Shown in pieces: positions 1-10,987 of a stretch of 64,000 nt of DNA (position 1 is the first letter of the stretch; each line of letters starts with the position of its first letter). The position numbers were made by a program, and so were the translations under genes. The notes under the pieces are model-generated. The model had not been told where the DNA came from. It was given only the letters and a program-made list of their open reading frames with translations, and ran no database searches. This stretch comes from Sanderia malayensis (taxonomy: Eukaryota > Cnidaria > Scyphozoa > Semaeostomeae > Pelagiidae). The DNA is taken from positions 1 through 64,000 of the forward strand of contig RQOL01000461.1 in NCBI GenBank assembly GCA_013076295.1. The letters are read 5' to 3'.

Positions 1-266
1 AATACAAACAACGAACGAGTTTAATTTCCTAATATCTGTAAGGAGGGGGTATTTTGACATGAAGAACCAGCTGTTGTTAAGAATAGTTGGATGCCAGCCA
101 TCCTCACTCACACAAAGTGCCTATCATGAAAATGAAGTTTGACTGTAAATAGAGTGAAATGCAACAGCCACACTCCATTAGTGATCAATTAAATCGCGCT
201 TAATCCTCACAACTCTATTTACTCACAATTATGATTCAGGTAAAATATCATGTCATGAAATCATAC

Positions 267-3200
267 GAGAATCTTCGTTCCTCTTTGCAACAAAACTAGC
301 AATGGAAACACCCCAATATGATATCACCACCACTGTTATCAACAAAGATAACAGCTAGTTCATGCGCAGGACCATTGCATCTTTCAAGCCACGCATCGAC
401 GTCATCATGAAGCCAGGGTCTCCCTGTAACGGAGACAATGTTTCAGCTTTTATGTTCATTAAATACAATAATAACGATACTTGAATAAGATTCGATTAAT
501 AGTTTAATTGATAACCTTAATGCAATTGCTGCGTTATCTAATTCAACCATGTAATAAAACATTGAGAAAGTGATAGATTAAGTAACTGAAAAGCAAGAAA
601 GTAGGCAAATAACTAAGTAAATAAGAAAATAAATAAGGAATTCCTTATTTATTTTCTATTTACTTAGTTATAGGAAGGACGGAATGAAAGTAAGTAGGCA
701 AACGACAGTGGGCTTATAGTTAAATGAGTTAATAAATTAATATACCGCAATATAGACGATGGTTTCTAAATTCAAAATGTTCCCTTACTTTGCAATTTCT
801 CTTTCGCATTTTGAAAACTAAAATTGCCTTCGCGGATATATCTAAAAATCAAACAATTACATGAGATAGAAGCCCTGATAACATGATTAATACTGAAAAT
901 ACTACTGAAATAAAAGACATATCAACTGTGCAAAGATAGATTGCTAAGCTAACACGATGCATTGTTTCATCATGCAAATACTTACTCGACAACTTTGTGT
1001 GCTCCCAATCAAACACATTTCCAGCCAACAACCCAGTAATCACTTCAAGTTGCAACTCGTCTTTTGAAAGAGAGTCGAGAGTCTTGAGCCGGTCGGGCAA
1101 TAGCGACAACGCTGTTTCGTTCTCTTCTTGCTTTATCTAATTCAAAGCAAGAAATACAACATAATTTCTCCTTCATTGTCTGCATGCAGTGAATGAAAGA
1201 AGCCGCAATAAGGTTGGAATTCGGTCAGCAAAATGTTGACTCATTCCAGTGCAATAAGCTACCTTAACGGGGTAATATCCCAACTCTTACCTGAAGATAT
1301 GGATCACAGAAACCAAATGCATTTAGAAATTGCTCTCTCGTATCCAGTAATGACCTCACTGTTAGTTGACCGAATTTGAACGGCTGGTCACGTAGGATTT
1401 TCATCCTGTTAAGAAATTGCAACTTGAAATTTTGTCCCCGTTCATTTGCATCTTCCTGTCCACATTGACTTTTGGCAGCTTGTTCTACAAACTAAAATGA
1501 TCACTGAAGATCAGAAGTCATGAAATGATACAGGTGAGCCTCGGCTTGTCAAATATCTAACTCGAATTCTCTGATCTAAAACACCTTCCTGCTTTCCCTT
1601 CCCCTAATAATAATTTGTGTTGTTTTTTATTTTCCTGGTCCCACGACATAACTCGAATTCTCTTCAACACTAACATTCCCTTCTCTTAGTTGTTCAACAA
1701 AACACATCGAAGTTTAGCATTATTCACTGATATAAATATTCAATCATACATGGTGGACCAAGAAAATGCTAGAACTTGTACAATGCAATGATCAAACAAA
1801 AAGACACCTTGTGTAAAAATACTGTGCTATTATCGTTCAACAGCAAAGAGGACACTCCGAGCACCTTATTTAATATCAATTTGTTTTTGTAATGTCTAAC
1901 TTATTTGTTTTTCTTTTCTAAGGTTGTAAATTATTTGACCTAAAATGTCACAACAGCAGGTTTCGCAAGAAGAAATTGGTAAGTTGCAATTGCTAAAAGA
2001 CAAAAGATGACAATAGCACAATATTTCTACATAAGATGTCCCTTGAGTTGAATATTCACATAATATATATAAGCTTTCGTATCATTTCTATTAAAACAGA
2101 TGTTCAATCAATTATTTAGTTAAAGGGGTTACTTCTTTTGACCAACCCTGCACATTATTCATGTAACTATAAATAAGGAAACATTTCATACCACATCCAG
2201 GCCTTTTTCGAAGCACTCTAGCCAATATTGTCGGGCCTTTTCGTCCGTTCCAAGATCTTCAAGATCAGGTTTGTACTGATCGAGATTCGACAGCAGAGGA
2301 CAGGGAACCAAGGCGTTGCTCAATTGATCCAATTCAAGAACATCAAACTGAAGAGAAAACAATGATTAGCAAACTCACAAATATTTGGAGCCCCATGGCA
2401 GGCATTGTCTACGGTACTGAGTGTAATCATTACTCACAACATCATTTGAATCATTCGCATTGTCATTGGTGGTCTCACCAACAGGAGACAAACCAGAGCT
2501 TCCTGCATAGTGTTCACCCAAGATACTAAGCCACTGCTCAAAGATGTTGCTGGAAAGCAAAAATACGTCTTGTTAAAATAATATCCCTTCACTGTTTATC
2601 CCAATTGCAGTATACATTTCCTACGAACTTTATTGAGCGTGGTCAATATACCATCTTCATTCTATATAAGAAAATCCTGCTTTCCGTTAGTGTAAGATTG
2701 AACTTTCAACATCGATGGGTTATAAGCCAAAGAAAATAAAATATAATGGAGTAAATGGGGTTTTAAGTTATGGAGAGGCAAATCAGAAAGTACAATTAAA
2801 GCAAATTAAAATTCAAGCAAACAGATCGATGTAGTTTTAAAGAAATATATGCATACCATTTTCCTCCACGCCTTTCAGAAAGGCACCAACAGCCCTAAAT
2901 ATCCTTCGTGCCTCAAGAAAAGTGCCTTCTGTTCTCCCTGCAGTGTTAAAAAAAATCGAGGTAATACGGCTCAGAGCTCACGCAGAAATACGGGCTTTCA
3001 AAATTGGAAATACAATCCGCATTATATTGATAAGCATAGCCATAAAGATCCCACAAAGCCCAGACTTTCATACATATCATGTCCACGAAATCATACACTA
3101 ATGAGACCATAAATGAAAGTAAGCCAACAATCTAGCCACCACCAATATTAACGTACCAAGGCTGGATTCATTATGCCTATTCAATCTAAATCGCATTGGT

Positions 3201-6200
3201 TCGTACCTTTGAAAAGAAATTTACAGCAAAAGTAATCGAATGCATTGAAAGTGGATGTCCTCTTATGAAAAACCACCAAAGAAAAGTCGCTTCAGTCCAT
3301 GCAGTTGGGCGTATAGCGAAGAGATCTGGCAAAAAACAAAATAACAAGTTTATAGCTATAACAAAAAAGAACTAAATATATACATAGTAGATCGAATCTT
3401 GGTAATGATTTCCCGTCAAATCATACCTAACAAAGCAGAATTGTAAAGACAGTCGTCAATTAGTATAGAAACTCCAAAAGCGGACACTTTTTCAAAGACT
3501 TCCCATCAATGTGTAAAATTTAAAACAATTCCGTAATGAAGATTACAGATATATCTCCAGAAATATATTGGGCGAATGTACAGGCCTGTTGTGCGTAACC
3601 TGCAGAATATGCCTGCATAAAGTGCTAATGCCCTTAATCATGGACAAAACAGTAAAAATTTGGATGCAAATGAATGATGATGGTCTACCTGACCAATGTC
3701 ATTGCAAATCATATGCAACAAGCTCTTTACAACATCACATGGACTGACGTTCTTCTCTAAAATAAAACATTCATCAAATTAGATGTTTGCCATCAAAGCA
3801 CTCGGAAATGTTTTGAGCTTCAATACTGATATAACCTCTCCTAATGCAGCCACATTCCTGTGCAATGTGACTCTATTATTAATAGAGATTTTTAAGTCTC
3901 CACAGCCCTATTTTACAGCAACATTATATGCCATAGTAATGCTCTGCTTGCGGACAAAACGTTTGTTCGACGACATTTCTCAAAATTGGAATTAAAGACA
4001 CTGACAATAAAAACACATGGTGAAGGTGAAGGTGAAGGTGAAATGGTGTTTTAGCGCCAGTCGCTAGGATCTCAGTAGTAGGTTAACTAATCGAGACCTC
4101 GACCCTGGCTGTGACGCTACCGTGGCTGGGCTCGAACCCTGACCACACTGAGCTCTTGACACCACGGGTCAGCTGGATTAGACCACGACGCCACAGCACC
4201 TTCAAAGATAAGACATTAAAATGGCTTACTTTCAAAATGATCTTTAAATGAGCGTGCTGCTTTACCGAAACTGCTTGCTGGTAAATCTCCAGGAAGATTC
4301 AAAAGCGTGTAATCACCTCCGTAGATATCCTTAACCTGATGAAAAGAAAGCAGATACTCAAAACTGTTTGTTAGTCAACATTAATCTAGACGAATTGTCC
4401 CTTATCTTTGTTTCTAGCCAAGGTGGGAGGGGGGATAGTTTGGTCTCAAAGGCACTACGACATCCAACTTGCAAGGTACTGCTTTTGTGAAGTGATTTTA
4501 AGATTTTACGCGCATTAGAGTTTCGATTAGAGCAAAAGAGTTTCATAGGCATGGATATAATATCAAATACTCTGTCATACAACGAAGAAGAAAAGTGTAT
4601 CAGGCATGTTAAAAAACTATGACCTCATCAAGAAAGAATATGTCAAAATCTAATGTGTCTAAGAGAGAGCATTTCCAGATGTGACAGAGAGGCATGAAGA
4701 ATGGACAAATATAAATCTACATCATCTTTTTAACAAGAGTTAAAAAAGATTGTATATGAGGCTTCCTTATAAACTTATAAATGTCATTGTGTAATGAGGG
4801 ACATGTCAAAGTGCAATCTTGGAGCTTTCTACCAAGATGGTGAACAAAAAGTAAAAAAAGATTCATGTTGTAATGAAAAGTTTTCAAACCAGCATATCAA
4901 TATTCTTGTGTTGGCCTTTGTTGGCAAGGTTCAGCAGCTCATCAAACTCCTAAAAATATCAACAAATCTATCAATCAAATAAAGTCAACTTGATTGTCCC
5001 TTATGAGGAGGGTCCAAGTGAAAAGACAAGTAATAACAAACAAAAGGTTCTCTAAATAAAACAACTACTTTGAAAGTCTGTTGTGAAAAGGTGCCCGTTA
5101 CTAAGGATGTATCCTTTAAAGGAGATTCCATTACAAAACGTCTTCAGTTAAATGTCGAGGCTTTTGCAACCTTTTGTCAAGGGGTGGGCACATACTTAAA
5201 TCCTTATTTGTAATAATGGCCAATTGAGGAGGGGGTGCCTCGTCAAAAATAAGCTCTTAATAAAGCAAATATGGTAGAATAGCTGTGTAAACACTACAAG
5301 AGACAAAGCAAACTCATCTGCAGATTATAGAGAAACACGTAATGGTTTATGACATGTGGATGGACCCAACTTGAGTATGTTAGCAAATGTGGTCAAGTCG
5401 CTGGAGCTTAGATTAGTGTATTAGTGTATTATGTACATGCAATGAAGGTAGCTTGAATATCACCTTAGCATCTGTTAGCAATGAACCAAGTCCCCAGAAT
5501 GTGCCACCCCCAGTGCTGGTACCTCCAATTCTTTCATATTTGTCTTCACTGTCGACCTGTGCAAAAGGTGAAAAACAAACACATCAAAAAAAATAGACAG
5601 CATTGAAAATAACAACCTAGCATTAACTGTTGCCACCAAAAATTGCTTTAAATTATGAGAAAGGAAAAAAGCATCTACACTCAATTCTCTCAATATCGTG
5701 TTGCTTAAGGGTTTAGCTTTTCCATAGCTTCAAAAGATATCAATGTACTTCTATAACAACAAGATTTACTAAATACACATTTAGTGTTTGGGAGTGTGGT
5801 TAAGTCAAACCATGGACCTTGGAAAATTTGTTGATAACGGCACAATCTTTCTTTTTCTTTACATGACTCCTTCTTTGTGTCACATTAACAATGAAAATAA
5901 TTATAAATCATGATTAAAAACATGACCTATACCTTCAATATGCTAACTCCTGACCCAATGTTTACCAACAAATATGGATAAAGATCTTGAGAATTGATAT
6001 TCTGGAAATTGTATTTTGGCTTGTTCTTCTCATCTCCTCGTTGAAAAGTGAATGACTCAGTGGGAATGTTCTTCAGAAGAAAATTACAGCCTTTTATTAG
6101 GCATTCCATTTCATCCAGCTTGTCAACCCTAAAATGATAAAATAAGTTCAAGCAAAGTGAAGTAATCAAGAATACAGTTATATGAAATATGTCTTTAGAA

Positions 6201-7484
6201 AAAACATTTCTCTTCAAAAATAATCCCCACAACAAATTTCTGATTCTCCTTGATTTTGGGATATTCTATAAGAAACATTTCTTACTTCATTGCAAGTTTA
6301 TTTGAAAGCAAACTCTTGTATTTATAAGCACCACCACCTGATAAATATAGAATTTATAATAAACATGAATGCAAGAAATAATTGACAAAGCACCCTAAAC
6401 AGCTGGTGAACAACTTTCTTACCTGTAGCTTTAATTACTTTATCTTCAACTGTACTGCCATACTGGAGTAGATTCTTTTGAATAAAGTCAATACAACTTT
6501 CAATGTATTTTGTTTCAAATTTTACAAAGTGAAGTCGAGCTCCACGCTCCTTTTCTTCTTCAACTGTGTAAATGTGCTGAAAAAGCAAAGATATATTTGT
6601 ATGCATCCCAGTAGCATACTACTTTGCCTGCGTCCCTGATAGTTTGAAAAGTGGCCAACTTGTATTATTACTCCAGCATTTGATATGATGAATTCTAACA
6701 CGTTTATGAAATTCAGCATGAATAACCTGTTTATTTGAATCTGATTCTGGTTGTATGACATCACTTGATAGGTTTCCATCATAAAAAGAGCCACTTCTAC
6801 TGTAGTGTCTTGGTCGAATGCGACTCACTTCAGACAGGTATGCAACTTTTGTCAAAGAACCACCTAAAGGGAGAAACAAAGTTAGATTTCAAAATTCACA
6901 CATTTTCACATGAAAATGATCATTTATGGAATTCTTATCTCAAAAGTAGCATAGCTTGAATGATGACTCATGAATCCTGCACACTGAACTGGAATAGAAA
7001 GTATGGGGCTGTGTATTGCAAAGAAGGAGGAACACCAAAATGAAAATTCTAATTTCATCAGTTCGCCCCCTGTCATTACAATTTCTCCAAATGATATTTT
7101 GGAAGTTTTAATCAATCCAAATTCTCAAAATTGTTACTTTAGGAAGGAGGAGCTCTTTATAATTGATATGAAAAGAATAAAGGAAGCCTTGCTTAAAAAC
7201 AACTTCCCCAGCACAGCAGCAGAGGTGTATTGTATGGTTTTGGTTCCTGCTCGAATTTGCCAACCCCAGTTGATATCTACAGCTACTTGGTTAATTTAAA
7301 GACGCCAGCCTTACTTACCAATATCAATAGCAAATCTTTTTGCATTTCTTAGATTTCTAAACGTGCATTCTGCTGGTAGCGTGATGCTTCTGGCATAGGA
7401 ATTGCTTGGTGAAAGATCTTTATCGAAATCATGTTCCGAGGAGTGTTCGCAAATATCGTTGCCTTCCTCTCCTGCCTTTGACAT
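267..7484 (-). CDS. PANK4: Pantothenate kinase 4 (PANK4-like), 3' end off the window
   Basis: Family: type II pantothenate kinase domain followed by a DUF89 4'-phosphopantetheine phosphatase domain. Exons, in transcript order: 7484-7319, 6863-6727, 6576-6423, 6337-6286, 6128-5933, 5556-5464, 4949-4890, 4335-4230, 3756-3689, 3325-3207, 2937-2857, 2549-2438, 2347-2192, 1491-1291, 1130-986, 841-789, 423-267. All donors are GT. Visible motifs are DIGGSLTK (residues about 53-60), [47 protein letters not shown] and [10 protein letters not shown]; the DNSG region is in the last exon seen. Exons 1-9 join in frame for 344 codons. Conserved motifs in exons 10, 11, 12 and 17 can only be linked if single bases are missing (see findings). 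The start is the ATG at 7484, just before the first conserved block. The C-terminal part of the phosphatase domain lies left of base 267. The exon 15/16 junction is uncertain. Confidence 0.93.
610..670. repeat. AT-rich near-perfect palindrome
   Basis: A 31-base left arm (610-640) and a 30-base right arm (641-670) meet at GGAATTCC and pair except for one extra A in the left arm. It lies in the PANK4 intron between exons 16 and 17. No target duplication or coding content was seen. It could be a snap-back repeat or a hairpin remnant of a MITE. Confidence 0.85.
4019..4200 (-). mobile_element. tRNA-derived SINE in a PANK4 intron
   Basis: Read on the minus strand from 4200, the first 80 bases resemble a tRNA, with an A-box-like TGGTCTAATCC and a B-box-like GGTTCGAGCCC. 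A body of about 70 bases follows, then a 3' tail of repeated TTCACC (plus strand GGTGAA) ending near 4019. A tRNA-like head, an unrelated body and a simple-repeat tail are the usual SINE design. It lies between PANK4 exons 8 and 9. I could not define a target-site duplication or name the family. Confidence 0.75.
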
Positions 7485-7958
7485 CTTTGACGAAATGTGT
7501 TCCTGCTACAAGGATATAAGATCTTTCAATAAATCATTGGAGCTGCCCGTAACTTGCAGAAATAATATGTTTTGACTTGTTGATATGATATCTTGGCAAG
7601 GTTCGTGTTCGTTCAACCCACCAAGGCCGAAGTTCATGGTACACGCGGTTGAAATTCGTCCCGACTGCAACACGACAAAGTACGACACGACGCTGGGAGT
7701 TAACTGCATGGCTCGAACGTACGACCAACTTTCAATTGTTAAAAACAAAAGCTTTCTCTCTAGTGCCAGATCCCTGGCTGGAGGAAGCGTTTTCTTCAAA
7801 TTTTGAAAGGAAAGCATCGCCGCCGCAGCTGCAAAGTATCTTCCTTTCTGGGTCTGTTTTTCTGTCTGGCAAGTGGAGTCTTCTTTGAGCTCAGCCCAAA
7901 GAACAATTTGAATTCTCTCCTTTTCAGGATATTATTTACTTCTATATACCTCAACAAG
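7485..7958. promoter_or_regulatory. Shared upstream region of PANK4 and THOP1
   Basis: The start codons of PANK4 (minus, 7484) and THOP1 (plus, 7959) are 474 bp apart and diverge, so this stretch must hold both promoters and 5' leaders. A pyrimidine-rich tract ending in CAG at 7926 may be the acceptor of a 5' UTR intron for THOP1. Bases 7729-7771 are matched exactly inside a MITE at 10739-10781. No TATA box was assigned. Confidence 0.6.
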
Positions 7959-9950
7959 ATGTCACTTAAAGGTATTTCCTTTAGTTGGAATGCCAAGAAG
8001 GAAGACATTGAAAAAGAAACTGAATCATTGATAGCACAAGCCAAAAGTGTTTATGACTCGGTTGCCAAACTCTCGCCCGAAAATGCAACATATAATAATG
8101 TTGTAAAAGTCTTGGCTGATAGCAAAGTGGCTTATGATACCAGAAGAAATGTCCTGGACTTCCCGCAACATGTTTCTCCAGATAAGGAGATACGTGAAGC
8201 GTGCACCAATGCAGACAAGAAGCTCTCTGATTTTGAAGTGGAGGTGAGCATGAGAAAAGATGTGTTTGACAACTTGGTAGAATGCAGCAAGAAAGCCGAA
8301 GACATGCCAGCCGAGGGAAAGCGATACTTAGAAAAGTTAATCAAGTATGGCAAAAGAAATGGCTTGCATTTGTCCAGTGAAATTCGAGATGACATCAAGA
8401 ACATTAAGAAAAGAATGAGTGATATTTCAATTGATTTCAACAAGAATATCAACGATGAGAACACAATTCTTGAGTTCTCTTTAGCTGAATTAGATGGATT
8501 ACCAGAAGATTTCATCTCTGGCTTGGAGAAATCAGACAATGGAAAGCTGAAAGTTACTCTGAAATATCCTCATTACTTTCCCATAATGAAGAAGGCGAAC
8601 AACCCTGAGACAAGAAGAACAATGGAAGCTGCTTTCAATTCCAGATGCATGAAAGAAAACACACCAATTCTAGAAGAACTTGTGAAGCTACGTGCAAAGA
8701 TGGCATCCCTGCTTGGCTATCCAACCCATTCTGCTTACATCACTGAAATGAGAATGGCAAAGACAGCTGAGACTGTGCAAAACTTCCTGTCTGACTTGGC
8801 AACAAAATTAACCCCACTTGGCAAAAGTGAAGTGAGCGAAATGCTGGAATTGAAAAAGGCAGAGTGTGCCAAGCTCAATCTGGATTATGATGGCAAAATA
8901 AACATGTGGGACCTCAAATATTACATGAGAATCATTGAAGAAACAAAGTATTCTGTTGATCATAACAAGTTGAAGGAATACTTCCCTCTGTCTGTTGTTA
9001 CTGAGGGCCTGCTTGCAATGTACCAAGAGCTTCTCTGTCTGAAGTTTGAAGAAATTCCCAACCCTGAAGTATGGAGCAAAGATGTGCAAATGTTTTCTGT
9101 CAAAGACAAAGACTCATATGAGCTTATTGGCTATTTCTACCTTGATCTGTTTCCAAGGGAAGGAAAATTTAGCCATGCTGCTTGTTTTGGAATACAACCT
9201 GGATGTCTGAAACCAGATGGAAGCAGACAGCTACCTGTTGCAGCAATGGTTGCAAATTTTCCAGTTGCAACTGATATAAGGCCCTCGTTGTTCACCCATG
9301 ATGATGTGGAGACATTCTTCCACGAATTTGGCCATGTGATGCACCAAATCTGTGCCCGTGCAGACTTTGCCATGTTCAGTGGAACGCATGTGGAGAGGGA
9401 TTTTGTGGAAGCGCCGTCTCAGATGCTGGAGAACTGGTGCTGGGAAAAGGAGCCCATTCGAAGGATGTCAAAGCATTTTGAAGATGGAAGCAGTATTCCT
9501 GATGATATTCTCGACAAGCTCATCAAATCAAAGCTTGCCAACGCTGGCCTGTTTAACCTGAGACAGATTACGCTTGGCACATTCGATCAGAAGATCCACA
9601 CTGCTACGGAAGCTGATACACAGGTGGTTTTCAAAGAAACAGCCGAAGCAATTATGATGGTCTCACCTTCACCAAACACAAACATGTCAGCATCATTTGG
9701 TCACCTTGCTGGTGGATATGATGCTCAGTACTATGGCTACTTATGGAGTGAAGTCTATTCAATGGACATGTTTCAGTCGAGATTCAAACAGGAAGGCATC
9801 ATGAATCCCAAAGTTGGCAAGAGTTACAGAGATTTCATCTTGAAGCCAGGAGGCTCACTTGATGCTATTGATATGATCAAGAATTTCCTTGGTAGAGAAC
9901 CGAACCAAGATGCTTTCCTTATCAGCAAAGGCCTCAAACCAAAAAACTGA
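7959..9950 (+). CDS. THOP1: Thimet oligopeptidase-like M3 metallopeptidase, intronless
   Basis: A single uninterrupted 663-aa frame, close to the roughly 689 aa of mammalian THOP1. The zinc motif HEFGH is at residues 455-459 and the third ligand Glu is at 484 (FVEAPSQ), giving the family HExxH-x24-E spacing. Other M3A blocks are LDFPQHVSP, KYPHYFP, GTHVERDFVEAPSQMLENW and FGHLAGGYDAQYYGYLWSEVYSMDMF. The enzyme is expected to cleave short cytosolic peptides. The frame is open further upstream to an ATG at 7803, but that extension has no family similarity and crosses a splice-acceptor-like site, so I start at 7959, where similarity begins. Neurolysin is the closest alternative. The lack of introns is unusual here, because most neighbours have 6-27. 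Confidence 0.95.
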   Translation: MSLKGISFSWNAKKEDIEKETESLIAQAKSVYDSVAKLSPENATYNNVVKVLADSKVAYDTRRNVLDFPQHVSPDKEIREACTNADKKLSDFEVEVSMRKDVFDNLVECSKKAEDMPAEGKRYLEKLIKYGKRNGLHLSSEIRDDIKNIKKRMSDISIDFNKNINDENTILEFSLAELDGLPEDFISGLEKSDNGKLKVTLKYPHYFPIMKKANNPETRRTMEAAFNSRCMKENTPILEELVKLRAKMASLLGYPTHSAYITEMRMAKTAETVQNFLSDLATKLTPLGKSEVSEMLELKKAECAKLNLDYDGKINMWDLKYYMRIIEETKYSVDHNKLKEYFPLSVVTEGLLAMYQELLCLKFEEIPNPEVWSKDVQMFSVKDKDSYELIGYFYLDLFPREGKFSHAACFGIQPGCLKPDGSRQLPVAAMVANFPVATDIRPSLFTHDDVETFFHEFGHVMHQICARADFAMFSGTHVERDFVEAPSQMLENWCWEKEPIRRMSKHFEDGSSIPDDILDKLIKSKLANAGLFNLRQITLGTFDQKIHTATEADTQVVFKETAEAIMMVSPSPNTNMSASFGHLAGGYDAQYYGYLWSEVYSMDMFQSRFKQEGIMNPKVGKSYRDFILKPGGSLDAIDMIKNFLGREPNQDAFLISKGLKPKN

Positions 9951-10685
9951 GAAAAGAAGACCAAAGAGAAACAACTTTACAAACTGGTATATGATATTTT
10001 CCATTTTTATCAATATAAACCTGAAAAAACCCCAATTTGATTGTAATTTACCATGTGTTCTTTTGTGTAGCCAAGCCAAAAAGAAGAACTAACACCTAAC
10101 ACAAGAATTGTTATTCTATGACAAAGACAAACCTAAGACACCTAACCTAAGACAAAGCAATTTTCATGCACTATTTATGATGTTGTTTCTATATTGTAAT
10201 TCATCTTTGATTCTCCATTGGATTGTAAACACAACATGTTTTGGCAGTTGTTTAGTTACTTATAGATGAGGATATGACAATGGCAAAATGGTTTCTTTTT
10301 CTCAAGTAGAAGCTCTGCATCTGTACGCATGAATATTCTGGAAACATTAAAATAAGATACACTAAAACCCCACATGAAAAAAAATTGATTAAGAACCTTC
10401 GGGATGATATTTCTACTCAAAGCAATAGAATCATAGAAGAACAGTAGCAGGGGTGGATGGGGGCTCTTTGCCCTCTGGCAGCATTTAAAAGTTTTTTTGG
10501 GGGCTCCAATACAAATTGATGTAACTTACCCATGTACATATTTGTATAAGAATGCAACTTGCAAGGTATCTACACATTAAAATTACGGTGCATATTATTA
10601 TAGTTTATACAGGTGGAGTAAATATGAGCCATAATAGTCCACATCTTAGTCAATTTATGTACATTTTGATACCAAGTAGATATTA
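9951..10685. other. THOP1 3' flank, no gene seen
   Basis: AT-rich sequence after the THOP1 stop. It contains a short repeat of CCTAACACAAG/CCTAAGACA type near 10090-10160 and G-rich, T-rich tracts near 10450-10510 that may be an old MITE end. I see no open frame with family similarity and no confident polyadenylation signal. Confidence 0.5.
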
Positions 10686-10693
10686 TTACCAAT

Positions 10694-10987
10694 CAGTGGC
10701 TTAGATACAGGGGGCATGGGGGGGGAGGGCGACCGCCCAACTTTCAATTGTTAAAAACAAAAGCTTTCTCTCTAGTGCCCCACCAGACCCATTTTGTGGG
10801 AAAATTTAAGATTTTGTCGGAAAGTTTTTGAAAATGATCTTAAAGGACAGTTTGAAAACATTTTCAAATTGCTAAAAATAGCCTTGACTCTTCCAGTATC
10901 GTCAGCTCACGACGACGATCTTTCAGCTGCTTAAAGAGAAAATTTTGGTCTTTTGCCCCCCGCTAAATATTTCTATCTACGCCACTG
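10694..10987. mobile_element. hAT-type MITE with 8-bp target duplication
   Basis: A 294-bp element with imperfect terminal inverted repeats (CAGTGGCTTAGATA at the left, complement of TATCTACGCCACTG at the right). It is flanked by an exact 8-bp direct repeat TTACCAAT at 10686-10693 and 10988-10995. An 8-bp duplication is the hAT superfamily signature. There is no transposase frame. It contains 43 bp identical to the PANK4/THOP1 upstream region (7729-7771). Confidence 0.8.
10739..10781 (+). repeat. 43-bp perfect copy of 7729-7771
   Basis: The segment beginning CCAACTTTCAATTG and ending CTCTCTAGTGCC is identical at 7729-7771 and 10739-10781 in the same orientation. Flanking sequences differ on both sides. 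The right copy is inside the hAT-type MITE; the left copy is between PANK4 and THOP1. Confidence 0.9.

Noticed and set aside
2849..3112. 87-codon plus-strand frame
   Set aside because: It is antisense to PANK4 exon 11 and has no similarity.
7803..7958. 52-codon N-terminal extension of THOP1 from an upstream ATG
   Set aside because: No similarity to M3 peptidases, and it contains a splice-acceptor-like tract. The family similarity starts at the Met at 7959.
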